A stretch of 64,000 nt of DNA from the NCBI GenBank assembly GCA_927797885.1, contig OV696605.1, positions 2,269,157 through 2,333,156 on the forward strand. The letters are read 5' to 3'. This DNA comes from Gloeomargaritales cyanobacterium VI4D9 (GTDB lineage Bacteria > Cyanobacteriota > Cyanobacteriia > Gloeomargaritales > Gloeomargaritaceae). Under the pieces are notes generated by a model. That model did no database searches and had not been told where the DNA came from. It was given only the letters and a program-made list of their open reading frames with translations. The translations under genes and the position numbers were made by a program. Below are positions 1-8,475 of the stretch, in pieces (position 1 is the stretch's first letter; every line of letters begins with the position of its first letter).

Positions 1-1
1 T

Positions 2-118
2 TTTGTGCAGGCGATGGGGTTTGTGCATCGGTTGATAGCACCGGCAGAGCGGTTGGGTTGTCATCCTGAGACCACGATTATTTCACTATACCCAGGTAGG
101 TTAAGGTTGTCGCCTTAA
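2..118 (+). pseudogene. possible 3' end of a truncated coding region
   Basis: Frame 2 is open from the window edge to a TAA at 116-118 and reads like a real protein end (about 28 residues, including GFVHRLIAPAERLGCHPETT) before it enters a MITE-like repeat at position 87. The last ten residues and the stop would be repeat-derived, so a gene that starts outside the window may have lost its natural end to the insertion. I do not recognise the family. Confidence 0.25.
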
Positions 119-210
119 GATTCATGGCTACGCCACGCAAGCTATGGGAAACCAATGTGGGGCTACGCCCAGCGACCCATATCATGCCAACCTTTGCCTG
201 CTTAGCTATA
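87..210. mobile_element. MITE-like repeat, family 6 (copy 1)
   Basis: A block of about 124 bp, nearly identical to 32975-33099. It is bounded by imperfect inverted ends: the left end reads TATACCCAGGTAGG, and the right end reverse-complements to TATAGCTAAGCAGG. It has TA at both edges and no coding capacity. No element in the window shares these ends, so the autonomous partner is unknown. Confidence 0.6.
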
Positions 211-235
211 TTATTTACGAGAGTCTCAAGTAAAT

Positions 236-333
236 TTAGTTCATGACTATTGAGAATGACACCCCCCATTATTGATAATTGCCAACGGGAGAATGGGGCT
301 TCTAAGCCTGCCGTGTAGGTACAAAAATCAATC
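236..333. mobile_element. MITE family 1, partial copy
   Basis: Matches the core of the family-1 MITE (ATTGATAATTGCCAACG, then GAGAATGGGGCTTC and TACAAAAATCAAT) found complete at 31680-31800. The outer GGGNACCTCT ends are not recognisable here, so this copy is decayed. Confidence 0.55.
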
Positions 334-442
334 GGTGGGGATGCCTGATATTGTACTGCAATAAACGCTCAAAATCCTGTTGTAGCGAGAGGTTTGCTAA
401 AATTATGTCCCATACCATCATTAGTAAATTGAAACTCTCAAA

Positions 443-557
443 TATAGCAATCCTAAATGAGGATGGAACAGGGGTCGCAGGGGCACCGCCCCCGTCAAAG
501 AAGCACCTGCGGTGTATGGTTCTGGAAACTTTTGGTTTGTAAATCAAGTAGGATTTC
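443..557. mobile_element. MITE family 5 (copy 1, right end decayed)
   Basis: Starts TATAGCAATCCTAAATGAGG and ends near AAGTAGGATT. It resembles 33161-33261 and 58356-58457, which end in perfect TAGGATTGCTATA. The centre holds a GC-rich palindromic stretch (GGGGCACCGCCCCCG). The right TIR has lost its last bases. Confidence 0.55.
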
Positions 558-568
558 ACTCTTCACCA

Positions 569-697
569 TTACAGCGTCTTGTCAATGAAACCGCCTATGG
601 ATTTGAGATCAGGGACAAGGCCAAGAGCGGCTTCCATCACTGCCTGGTCGGTAACGCCAGGTACGCTTTTTGACCATCTCAAAAGATTGGTGTTCAT
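569..697 (-). CDS. small protein of 42 residues, unknown function
   Basis: An ATG at 697 follows a strong ribosome binding site (GGAGG, 7 bases upstream) and opens a 42-residue frame beginning MNTNLLRWSKSVPGVTDQAV. It contains no cysteine and no membrane segment. The stop lies about 12 bp before a family-5 MITE, so the peptide may be complete or a gene shortened by that insertion. I do not recognise the family. The strong RBS and natural-looking composition are the only support. Confidence 0.4.
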   Translation of the reverse strand: MNTNLLRWSKSVPGVTDQAVMEAALGLVPDLKSIGGFIDKTL

Positions 698-758
698 GCT
701 TTGCCTCCAGGAAGTTATCAATAGTCCATAGTGGTTTCAGTAGGCATCTAACTCCCCA

Positions 759-1511
759 TTAATCAGATTTATTCGCATCCGTAATCCGTTGGAATAGATA
801 ACCCGTGCCCCGAGCCGTGAGGATCAAATCCGGGTTGCTGGGGTCATCTTCCAACTTGGCGCGCAGGCGGGAAATGTGCACATCCACCACCCGGGTATCC
901 ACATGGCGCTCCGGCGTGTACCCCCACACCTCCTGCAAAATATCCGTGCGGGAAAAGGGTTCCCCAGAGCGTCCCACCAGCAATTCCAACAGACTAAATT
1001 CCATGCCCGTCAGGCGAATCCGTTCGTTGTTTTTGTACACCTGACGCTTGTTGGTGTCAATTTTAATATTATTGATGGTGATTACCCCGGAACTGGGAAT
1101 CGCACTGGAACTCCCATTTTTCTCCACCCGGCGCAAAACCGAGCGAATCCGGGCTTCCAATTCTTTGGGGGAAAAGGGCTTGACCACATAATCATCCGCC
1201 CCCAACTCCAGCCCCGTAATCCGATCCGCCACATCCCCCAGGGCTGTTAACATAATGATCGGCACGTCCGATTCCTTGCGGAGTTCTTGACAGACCCCAT
1301 AGCCGTCTAGCTTGGGCATCATCACATCCAAAACCACCAAATGGGGATGCTCCCGCTTGAAGACCGTCAGCGCCTCCTCCCCGTCTGCCGCTGTAACCAC
1401 CTCGTAGCCGATCATGGACAAACGGGTTTCCAAAATCCGGCGGATGCTGGCTTCATCGTCAACCACTAAAATCCGTTCTTTGCGGTTTTCCAACGTCGTC
1501 ACTGCTCCCAT
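759..1511 (-). CDS. rpaB: OmpR-family response regulator RpaB (Ycf27)
   Basis: DNA-binding response regulator of 250 residues. The receiver domain (about 12-127) has the acidic pair at 18-19, the phospho-acceptor Asp62 in VVLDVMMPKLDGYG, Thr89 and Lys111. A winged-helix domain spans about 150-245. The run RRILETRLSMIGYEVVTAAD and the block GLELGADDYVVKPFSPKELE are typical of cyanobacterial and plastid RpaB/Ycf27. In that family RpaB is essential, binds HLR1-type sites, and represses high-light and redox-responsive genes in low light; it is a phosphorylation target of Hik33/NblS. No kinase gene is adjacent. It is transcribed away from the inositol-phosphatase gene across a 260 bp AT-rich spacer that would hold both promoters. 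Confidence 0.93.
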   Translation of the reverse strand: MGAVTTLENRKERILVVDDEASIRRILETRLSMIGYEVVTAADGEEALTVFKREHPHLVVLDVMMPKLDGYGVCQELRKESDVPIIMLTALGDVADRITGLELGADDYVVKPFSPKELEARIRSVLRRVEKNGSSSAIPSSGVITINNIKIDTNKRQVYKNNERIRLTGMEFSLLELLVGRSGEPFSRTDILQEVWGYTPERHVDTRVVDVHISRLRAKLEDDPSNPDLILTARGTGYLFQRITDANKSD

Positions 1512-1771
1512 AAACCCAATGATGGCTACCTAAAATGCCCTAAGCTTGTGAATACACAGGTTCATGACCAAATGATGCTCTTCAAAGCATAGGTTCGATT
1601 TACAATCCATATTCTACTCGATCATTTTCCCTACTTTTGGGAAGAGATTCTTAAAGATACTTAAAAATTTGACACCCGCATGGGGCAGGTTCCTCCCAGC
1701 GGGGATCAACGGTCGCACCGACTCTAGGGTATTGCCATAGAAGTATCTTATAGTAGAGAAAAACAGGCATT
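1512..1771. promoter_or_regulatory. divergent promoter region, rpaB / inositol phosphatase
   Basis: 260 bp between two divergent genes. AT-rich, with CTTAAAGATACTTAAAAATTT near 1650-1670 (trimmed motif: ACTTAAAAAT), and a TATAGT Pribnow-like box near 1748. No operator could be assigned. Confidence 0.4.
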
Positions 1772-2602
1772 ATGGAAACCATTCCCAGCAATGACCTCGC
1801 CATCTATCTGGACATTGCCACCGAAGCGGCGTTGGCGGGGGGCGCCGTCCTGCAAAATTACTGGGGCAAATTGGCGGAGATTGAAGAAAAAGGTCGCAGT
1901 GGGGATTTGGTCACCGCCGCAGACCGTGCCGCCGAAGATGCCATTTTAAGCGTCCTGCAACGGCATTTCCCCCACCACAGCATCCTCGCCGAGGAGTCTG
2001 GCTGGCAGCGGGAATCCCCCCAGCCGGAATTTCTCTGGGCGGTGGATCCCCTGGATGGCACGACGAATTTTGCCCACCAGTACCCTTTTTACAGTGTCTC
2101 CATCGGGTTACTGTTCCAAGGGGAGCCGGTGGTGGGGGTGGTGTTTGACCCCCTGCGGCAGGATTTGTTTCGGGCGGCTTGGGGCTTGGGTGCCACCTGC
2201 AACCGCCAACCCATGCAGGTCTCCCGCACGGAAACCCTAGAGCGCAGTCTGTTGGTGACGGGCTTTGCCTACGACCGCCGGGAAACCCCAGACAACAACT
2301 ATGCGGAATTTTGCCACCTCACCCACCGCTGTCAGGGCGTGCGCCGGGGCGGCTCCGCCTCGGTAGATTTGGCTTACGTCGCCTGGGGGCGGTTGGATGG
2401 CTACTGGGAACGGGGTCTGTCCCCCTGGGATATTGCCGCTGGGGTAGTCCTGGTGCGGGAAGCGGGGGGGTTGGTCACCGCCTACGATGGGGAGCGGGTG
2501 GATGTGTTTTCCGGGCGGTTGCTGGCGACCAATGGCTGGATTCACGCCGCCGTCAGCCACGCCCTCACCCACTGCACGACCCAGGTGCTTCTGGGGGCGT
2601 AA
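1772..2602 (+). CDS. inositol monophosphatase family protein (SuhB-like)
   Basis: Mg2+-dependent phosphatase of the FIG/IMPase superfamily, 276 residues, usual length. Metal-binding residues are visible: AEESG at 73-77, DPLDGTTNF at 92-100 and a C-terminal SPWDIAAG. The members of this family hydrolyse inositol-1-phosphate, but some cyanobacterial homologues act on fructose bisphosphate, histidinol phosphate or PAP, so the substrate is not fixed by sequence. Its 3' end overlaps the convergent gene at 2565-2825 by 38 bp. Confidence 0.88.
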   Translation: METIPSNDLAIYLDIATEAALAGGAVLQNYWGKLAEIEEKGRSGDLVTAADRAAEDAILSVLQRHFPHHSILAEESGWQRESPQPEFLWAVDPLDGTTNFAHQYPFYSVSIGLLFQGEPVVGVVFDPLRQDLFRAAWGLGATCNRQPMQVSRTETLERSLLVTGFAYDRRETPDNNYAEFCHLTHRCQGVRRGGSASVDLAYVAWGRLDGYWERGLSPWDIAAGVVLVREAGGLVTAYDGERVDVFSGRLLATNGWIHAAVSHALTHCTTQVLLGA

Positions 2603-2825
2603 GCTCCCATGCCTGGGCAATCAGTTGGCTCAACCAGGAACGGGTCGCCGGTTCCAACAAGCCGTCCTCCGCCAAAATCTGCGCCTGGAGTTCTGCCAGG
2701 GATTGCCCCGCCTTGCGACCCAAACCCACAACCCCCGCAATCGCCAGCGCAATCCGATCCGGGCTGGGGGGCTGGAGCCGCAGGGCTTGAAATTCTTCCG
2801 GGGTTTGGGGAATGGATGGCACCAT
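2565..2825 (-). CDS. small hypothetical protein, 86 residues
   Basis: Soluble, helix-rich frame with the sequence style of a real protein (EEFQALRLQPPSPDRIALAI, then AELQAQILAEDGLLEP). The first 60-70 residues have normal composition; the tail over the inositol-phosphatase gene is proline-rich. I do not recognise a family. Several competing frames overlap in this GC-rich stretch; this one has the most protein-like composition. It is convergent with the upstream gene. Confidence 0.5.
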   Translation of the reverse strand: MVPSIPQTPEEFQALRLQPPSPDRIALAIAGVVGLGRKAGQSLAELQAQILAEDGLLEPATRSWLSQLIAQAWELTPPEAPGSCSG

Positions 2826-2940
2826 AACGGGTCACAATCAGTAAGTAACAGCGTAAACAGGTTCCAGAAAATTATGAGAAGCTTGTAAACTTTTTTAAGG
2901 ATGCTTCTAAGAATGTAACAAAATTTGAGGGTAGTTGGAC

Positions 2941-4938
2941 GTGATACAGGAGCTTTGCTATCGGGAGATTCCCACACCACTGGTGGCACGGGTGCGGGCG
3001 TGGTTGCACCAGTGGACCGCCCCTGGGGTGACCGTGACCCCTATGCCCACGGGACTCCATCTCCAGCAGGGGACGGGGGAGTGGACGGTGGTGACCTGGG
3101 AATTGCAACGGACGACCTATCTTAAAGTCTTTCGCTGGCGACCGGGAGCGGGGGAGCAAACTTGGTTGCGGCAGTTGACGGCGGACTTAGCCAGAGAGTT
3201 CCCGCCCCAGTACCCCCCATTTCCCAGCCTTGATCTGAGCCAGCAGACGATTTTTACCGCCCTGGCACCTTACTACCCGGCGACCGCGCACTATTTCCAA
3301 AACATTCCCAACGGGGAATACGACCTGAAACGGGTCTATTGGTGGGAGCAACGCTGGCGGCAGGGGGTCAGTCAGCCGCATTTGCATCCGGTGCTGTTTC
3401 CGTCCGCAACCAGCACATCCCCAACCTATGACCTTATTTATATTGGGGGGGCTTTGGGGGTGATCCACGCCGCTGTCATGGCACGGTTGGGCTATCGGGT
3501 GCTGTTGCTGGAGCGCTTGCCCTTTGGGCGGATGAACCGGGAATGGAATATCTCCCGCTCGGAATTGCAAACCCTGATTGACCTGAATTTATTTACCAGT
3601 GCCGAGGTGGAACGGCTGATCGCCTGTGAATATGAGGACGGGTTCCATCAATTTTACTGGCCGGAGGTGCCCCCAAAACTGCGGGCGGCGGTGTTGCATA
3701 CCCCCAGGGTTCTGAATATCGCCATAGATACTAATAAATTACTGACATTAGCCGGACAAAAACTTCAACAAGCAGGGGGAGAAATCTGGGATGAATGTGA
3801 ATTTTTGCGGGCTGAGGTGGGGGAGAATGGGGTCAATATCCAGTTCCAGTCCTTACGCACCGGAGCGCAGGAGTCCGTGGCGGGGCGGTTGCTGGTGGAT
3901 GCGATGGGTACCGCTTCCCCGATTGCCTGGCAGTTGAATGGGGGACGAGCGTTTGATAGCGTTTGCCCGACGGTGGGGGCGGTCTTCAAGGGCTTAGACC
4001 CGCAGGTGTGGGATCATCGCTACGGGGATGTCCTGCACAGTCACGGGGACATTTCCCGGGGGCGGCAGTTGATCTGGGAGTTGTTTCCGGCGGGGAACGG
4101 GGAACTGACAGTGTACTTATTTCATTATCACCAGCCCTGCCCCGAAAATCCCGGTTCATTATTAGAACTTTATGAAGATTTTTTTCACATTTTACCAGAG
4201 TATCGCCGCTGTGACTTGGAGAAATTGCAATGGGTAAAAGCCACATTTGGCTATATTCCGGGGCATTTTAGCAGTACCTTTAGGGAACGAAAAGTGGCTT
4301 GGGACCGGGTGATCAGTATTGGGGATGCCGCCGCTTTACAATCCCCGTTGGTCTTTACGGGATTTGGTTCTTTGGTGCGAAATTTACCCCGGTTGACGGA
4401 TTTATTAGATACCGCCTTGCGCCACGATTTACTGGGTGCCGACCACCTGAATGCCATCCGTGCCTACCAGGGGAATAGTGCGGTGACGTGGCTGTTTTCC
4501 AAAGGAATGATGGTGCCGACCGGTAAGCAGTTGCCCCCAGCACAAATTAATGCCATTCTCAATACGTTTTTTGGTCTGTTGGCCAGCACCGATCCAGAAG
4601 TGGCGGAGCGGTTTATCAAAGACCGGAGCGGTTGGGGGGAATTTACCCGCATGGCACTGAAAGCCGCTTGGACAAATCCGGCAATTCTGATCTGGATTGT
4701 GCCGTTGACGGGATGGGGGGAAGTGGTACGGTGGCTGTGGAGTTACATTGTATTTACTTGGGAGGCGTTGGTGAGTGCGGTTCTGCTTCCTTGGTGGCCG
4801 GGGTTATTGCGCCAGTGGCAACCCTGGTTAGAACGTCATGCGCCGGGGCTGTGGCTGGGCTTATTGGCACGCAGTTACCACCTGGGGTATGGGGTGGGGC
4901 GGCCTCGGGTGGAACGCCGGTTGTCCGTGACCCCATGA
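2941..4938 (+). CDS. cruA: CruA-type lycopene cyclase, FAD-dependent
   Basis: Flavoprotein of about 665 residues of the CruA/CruP family, which converts lycopene to monocyclic or bicyclic carotenes in cyanobacteria and green sulfur bacteria. After an N-terminal extension of about 160 residues comes a dinucleotide-binding motif (LIYIGGALGVIHAAVMARLG), then the family block LLLERLPFGRMNREWNISR. The long C-terminus carries hydrophobic stretches (LIWIVPLTGWGEVVRWLWSY) consistent with membrane association. GTG at 2941 is chosen over TTG at 2935 because GAGGG at 2927-2931 then sits at a normal distance. The related CruP shares these motifs; the full length and conserved MNREWNIS block favour CruA. 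Confidence 0.75.
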   Translation: MIQELCYREIPTPLVARVRAWLHQWTAPGVTVTPMPTGLHLQQGTGEWTVVTWELQRTTYLKVFRWRPGAGEQTWLRQLTADLAREFPPQYPPFPSLDLSQQTIFTALAPYYPATAHYFQNIPNGEYDLKRVYWWEQRWRQGVSQPHLHPVLFPSATSTSPTYDLIYIGGALGVIHAAVMARLGYRVLLLERLPFGRMNREWNISRSELQTLIDLNLFTSAEVERLIACEYEDGFHQFYWPEVPPKLRAAVLHTPRVLNIAIDTNKLLTLAGQKLQQAGGEIWDECEFLRAEVGENGVNIQFQSLRTGAQESVAGRLLVDAMGTASPIAWQLNGGRAFDSVCPTVGAVFKGLDPQVWDHRYGDVLHSHGDISRGRQLIWELFPAGNGELTVYLFHYHQPCPENPGSLLELYEDFFHILPEYRRCDLEKLQWVKATFGYIPGHFSSTFRERKVAWDRVISIGDAAALQSPLVFTGFGSLVRNLPRLTDLLDTALRHDLLGADHLNAIRAYQGNSAVTWLFSKGMMVPTGKQLPPAQINAILNTFFGLLASTDPEVAERFIKDRSGWGEFTRMALKAAWTNPAILIWIVPLTGWGEVVRWLWSYIVFTWEALVSAVLLPWWPGLLRQWQPWLERHAPGLWLGLLARSYHLGYGVGRPRVERRLSVTP

Positions 4939-4978
4939 CGGGCGTGCTATGCTAACGGTAAAATCGGGGGGAATTACT

Positions 4979-5971
4979 ATGAAATATGACTTGTGCGACC
5001 CCAAAAACAGCCGTTACTGCTGTGACAATGTACAAACAAATACCTCTGATTCTGGTCTGGATGTGGTGCGGGGGCTGAGCCATCATCCGAAAACCTTACC
5101 CAGCTATTATTTTTATGACCAACGGGGTTCGGAATTATTTGAGCAAATTTGCGGTTTGCCGGAGTATTATCCTACCCGGACGGAGCAAGGAATTTTAGCC
5201 GCCTATGCCCAGGAAATTGCGAATTTAACAGGGAAGTGTGACCTGGTAGAATTGGGCAGTGGTAGTTCTCGTAAAACTAGAATTCTACTCGATGCTTACA
5301 CCCGATTGCAGGGAAAATTCACCTATATTCCCATTGATGTCAGTACTACCATGTTGCAGGCGACGGCATTGGATTTACTCGCCGATTATCCCCAGTTGTC
5401 CATCCATGCTTTAGCGGGGGTTTATGAAATTGCTTTGCACCATTTACCCCCAGCATTAGAACAGCGGCTGTTGATTTTTTTAGGCAGTACCATCGGCAAT
5501 TTATCCCCCCAGGAAGAAGTTATTTTTTTACAACAAATTGAGCAGAGTTTAAGCGTGGGGGATTATTTTCTTTTGGGGGTAGATTTACAAAAGGATATTA
5601 CCACCTTAACTTCAGCCTACAATGACAGTCAGCGCATCACCGCAGAATTTAATCTGAATATCTTGCATCATTTGAATTATAAGTTTAATGGCAATTTTAA
5701 TCCAGAAAATTTTGAGCATTGGGCGTTTTACAATCAGGAATTACATCAAATTGAAATGCACTTAATTAGTTTAGAAAATCAAGTTGTCAAGTTATGTGAT
5801 TTAGACTTAGAAATAACTTTAATGGCACGGGAAACCATCCGCACTGAAATTTCTCGCAAATTTGAACTTACGGCATTAACCAAACAGTTAGACCATTATG
5901 GTTTACCGGTACAAAAAATCTGGCAGGATGAGCGGGGCTGGTTTGCCCTCGTATTGTGCCAGAAACAGTAG
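4979..5971 (+). CDS. egtD: EgtD-like SAM-dependent methyltransferase (histidine-specific family)
   Basis: 330 residues from ATG 4979, which has GGGGG about 7 bases upstream; an in-frame ATG at 4949 has no good site. The block LPSYYFYDQRGSELFEQICGL followed by PEYYPTRTEQ is the N-terminal signature of the EgtD family. LVELGSGSSRKTRILLDA is the SAM-binding motif and LIFLGSTIGNLSP the following conserved strand. EgtD trimethylates histidine to hercynine in ergothioneine synthesis; its partner EgtB is not in the window, so a related substrate remains possible. It lies 40 bp downstream of cruA, probably co-transcribed. Confidence 0.82.
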   Translation: MKYDLCDPKNSRYCCDNVQTNTSDSGLDVVRGLSHHPKTLPSYYFYDQRGSELFEQICGLPEYYPTRTEQGILAAYAQEIANLTGKCDLVELGSGSSRKTRILLDAYTRLQGKFTYIPIDVSTTMLQATALDLLADYPQLSIHALAGVYEIALHHLPPALEQRLLIFLGSTIGNLSPQEEVIFLQQIEQSLSVGDYFLLGVDLQKDITTLTSAYNDSQRITAEFNLNILHHLNYKFNGNFNPENFEHWAFYNQELHQIEMHLISLENQVVKLCDLDLEITLMARETIRTEISRKFELTALTKQLDHYGLPVQKIWQDERGWFALVLCQKQ

Positions 5972-6184
5972 GGTTGCAAGGGTAGCTCATGCGCTATTAT
6001 CGTCGTTCGCATCAAATGGGTGACAGGTCATTAGGCGGGGTGTTATCTTAGTGAATAGGTGCTGTTAGGCGTTATTGATTTCCGTTGTTGATCCTGCGAC
6101 GGTTTATATCAAGGGTAGCCTTATGCCTTATACCGACTCTATACTGACGATGCAGCGTTGTTTCAATGTTGTTTCAATGTTGCT

Positions 6185-6399
6185 CATCAAGGGCGGTAGG
6201 CGAGAATAAGTTCCACAGCACCTTTTTCCTCGGAACTCTGGTCAGCAGAGGCGAAGGCAGGGGCTGGTTAGCCTACGGGGTGATAGGAGAAAAGCGGGGA
6301 GAGGAGTAATGCAAACCCCTAGGAGCAATCTCCCAGAAAAGCGGCAGGCGAGAATAAATCCTACAGCACCTTTTTCTTCTTTCTTATTATCTACAGTGA
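6185..6399 (+). ncRNA. candidate retron msr-msd RNA region
   Basis: This gene-free stretch lies directly upstream of the retron reverse transcriptase, where the msr-msd RNA is expected. Visible hairpins are CTCTG(GTCAG)CAGAG near 6238, AGGC...GCCT near 6255-6278 and GGGAGA...TCTCCC near 6296-6333. It is bracketed by two direct repeats of about 35 bp (6190 and 6343) that share GGCGAGAATAA and ACAGCACCTTTTTC. Retron RNAs normally carry inverted a1/a2 repeats; here the bracketing repeats are direct, so exact RNA ends and the branching G cannot be assigned by eye. Confidence 0.5.
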
Positions 6400-7518
6400 A
6401 TGGAAAGTAACCTACCTGAACATCAAGCGGTCAATCCAGAGTCGTCCAAGCGCAGTTTTCGGCAAAAAAGAGGATGCTTGAATCTCACCCAAACTCCTGA
6501 AGAACTTAAGGCGGCATTCCTAGCACTTAAAACTCCTAGGGATATTGCAAATCTATTGGGAGTGAGATATGACCGTTTGGTGCATCACATTTATAAAGTG
6601 CCCTTAGAAAGCCGCTATACAACTTTTGAAATTCCTAAAAAATCAGGGGGGACTCGCACGATTTCAGCACCCGTGACTGCCTTAAAGCTAATCCAGCGCA
6701 AACTCAATCAAGTTTTACAAGCGGTGTACAAACCGAAACCATCTGTTCACGGGTTTACGCCTGGAAGAAATATCGTCAGTAATGCCAAACCTCATGTCAG
6801 ACGTCGTTATGTCTTGAATCTCGACCTCAAAGACTTTTTCCCTTCCATTAATTTTGGACGAGTGCGGGGAATGTTTATGGGGATTCCCTATCATTTACCT
6901 GAACCAGTAGCAACAGTATTGGCGCAAATTTGTTGTCATAATAATCAATTGCCCCAGGGTGCGCCAACTTCACCGGTAATTACTAATATGTTGTGTGCCC
7001 AGATGGACAGTCGGTTACAGCGGTTAGCTCAAAAAAATAAATGCACCTACACTCGCTATGTTGATGATATTACCTTTTCTACAAATATGCCAGAATTTCC
7101 AACAGATTTAGCGATTGAGGTCACTACAGCTGAAGGAACTCGAATTCAAATTGGTGAACCCCTGCGGCAAATTATTGAAAGTAGTGGTTTTTTGATCAAT
7201 GATGAAAAGGTAAGATTGCAAAAGCGGGGACACCATCAGGAAGTGACGGGGCTAACCACAAATGAATTTCCCAATGTTGACCGTCGCTATGTGCGGCAAA
7301 TTCGAGCGATGCTTCATGCGTGGCGCAAGTATGGCAATCAAAATATATTATCTGTCACGAGCCAATCCAATCACCCCATCAGCTATGAAAGTTTTGATAA
7401 GTTTAAGCAAATTCTACGGGGCAGGATTGAGTATGTTGGTTTAGTAAAAGGGAAATCATCCCAAATTTATAAAAGATTTCTCGATGAGTTTTCATTCCTA
7501 GTCAGAATGGAGGTATAG
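6400..7518 (+). CDS. retron-type reverse transcriptase
   Basis: 372 residues with all core RT motifs: LDLKDFFPS at 141-149 (motif A), LPQGAPTSPVITN at 184-196 (motif B) and YVDD at 220-223 (catalytic motif C, with V in place of the common A). Two retron hallmarks are present: NAKPH at 128-132 (the NAxxH motif) and VTGL at 282-285. In retrons this enzyme uses an adjacent structured RNA as primer and template to make branched msDNA that controls an effector. Preceded by a candidate structured RNA; followed after a MITE by a HEPN-motif gene and a WYL gene. No maturase or endonuclease domain, so it is not a group II intron protein. Confidence 0.9.
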   Translation: MESNLPEHQAVNPESSKRSFRQKRGCLNLTQTPEELKAAFLALKTPRDIANLLGVRYDRLVHHIYKVPLESRYTTFEIPKKSGGTRTISAPVTALKLIQRKLNQVLQAVYKPKPSVHGFTPGRNIVSNAKPHVRRRYVLNLDLKDFFPSINFGRVRGMFMGIPYHLPEPVATVLAQICCHNNQLPQGAPTSPVITNMLCAQMDSRLQRLAQKNKCTYTRYVDDITFSTNMPEFPTDLAIEVTTAEGTRIQIGEPLRQIIESSGFLINDEKVRLQKRGHHQEVTGLTTNEFPNVDRRYVRQIRAMLHAWRKYGNQNILSVTSQSNHPISYESFDKFKQILRGRIEYVGLVKGKSSQIYKRFLDEFSFLVRMEV

Positions 7519-7523
7519 AATAT

Positions 7524-7649
7524 GGGCACCTTTATTAATTCACAGTTATTGAGAATGACCCCTGCGTTATTGATAATTGCCAACGAGAGAATGGGGTCTC
7601 CGAGCCTGTCATGTAAGTACAAAAATCAATTCAATAAATAGAGGTTCCC
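7524..7649. mobile_element. MITE family 1 (copy between RT and HEPN genes)
   Basis: About 126 bp that begins GGGCACCTTTATTAATT and ends AATAAATAGAGGTTCCC, as in the IS5-family element at 29999-31241. It starts six bases after the reverse transcriptase stop codon. A clear four-base target duplication is not visible here (ATAT against TAAA). Confidence 0.65.
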
Positions 7650-7725
7650 TAAAAATTGCCAATGAGAAAAATAGTTCTTTTGACACTCACACTGAGTTTA
7701 AATCCCAAACAATAGAGGTGTTTCT

Positions 7726-8475
7726 ATGCCATCACCAATAATTCCACTTCAGCCCATTGATTATCAAATAATACCAGATGAATACCTTAAAGAATATCTC
7801 AATAGTCTCAAGGAAAAAATGATACAAGAAGAAGAGAAAAGCTTTGGCGAGTATTGTCGGTATGCATTTATGCAAATAGAGTCAATTGCAAGAAATTTCA
7901 CGGGAAAGCATGATACTCAAAACGGTTATATAAGTGACGTTATTGCTGAATGCTTGGGAATAGAAGGCATTCCTTGGAAAGAACGCAGTGACCGTTGCGA
8001 AATTTACAAGGAAATTGAATACATACATAAAATTAGAAACAAGGTGTGTCATGGCAATGGATTTGGGCATGATGTATTTACTGCACTTTGGTATGACGAA
8101 AAGTATAGTATATATGTACAAATTGACAGAAAGCGGCAATTTCAGATGAACACCAAATTGTATGATGATTTAGTCAAATATCTTGACAAAAATAACGTCA
8201 ATTATTCGGAGAAAAACTTCAAACTTGATGATAAATCATTTATTTGCTCCTTCTATATTAACCCAAATGATATTAGAACTGCTGAAAAAATCTATTGCGA
8301 TTTTTTACGTCCTAGTACGGTAAAACAGGTGAATGGAAATCTTAAATTTTATAAAATCAAACAAGGTTTTGCCGCTGATTATTTCAAAAAAGCAGATTGT
8401 AAATCAGTCGAGAAAACAGTAATTAATTTTCTGAAAAAAGTTTATTCCCCGCCTACTTTAGAGAGTTTATCATGA
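7726..8475 (+). CDS. HEPN-motif protein, putative RNase effector
   Basis: 249 residues, no signal peptide or membrane segment. The helical first half contains YIHKIRNKVCHGNG, with an R-x4-H motif at residues 104-109, the catalytic signature of HEPN ribonucleases found in toxins, Abi proteins and many defence effectors. The remaining part is lysine/asparagine-rich and unassigned. An AGAGGTG ribosome site precedes the ATG. The stop overlaps the start of the WYL gene by ATGA, so the two are translated together. It lies downstream of a retron RT, which suggests but does not prove that it is the effector. Its AT-rich codon use differs from the core genes. Confidence 0.65.
   Translation: MPSPIIPLQPIDYQIIPDEYLKEYLNSLKEKMIQEEEKSFGEYCRYAFMQIESIARNFTGKHDTQNGYISDVIAECLGIEGIPWKERSDRCEIYKEIEYIHKIRNKVCHGNGFGHDVFTALWYDEKYSIYVQIDRKRQFQMNTKLYDDLVKYLDKNNVNYSEKNFKLDDKSFICSFYINPNDIRTAEKIYCDFLRPSTVKQVNGNLKFYKIKQGFAADYFKKADCKSVEKTVINFLKKVYSPPTLESLS

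Noticed and set aside
876..1250. Plus-strand frame over rpaB
   Set aside because: Antisense of a clear, highly conserved response regulator gene.
2179..2790. Plus-strand frame of 203 residues over the inositol phosphatase end
   Set aside because: Shadow in another frame of 1772-2602, low-complexity composition.
6400..7518. Group II intron RT
   Set aside because: No maturase (X) domain, no intron domain V/VI downstream; NAxxH and VTG motifs are retron hallmarks.
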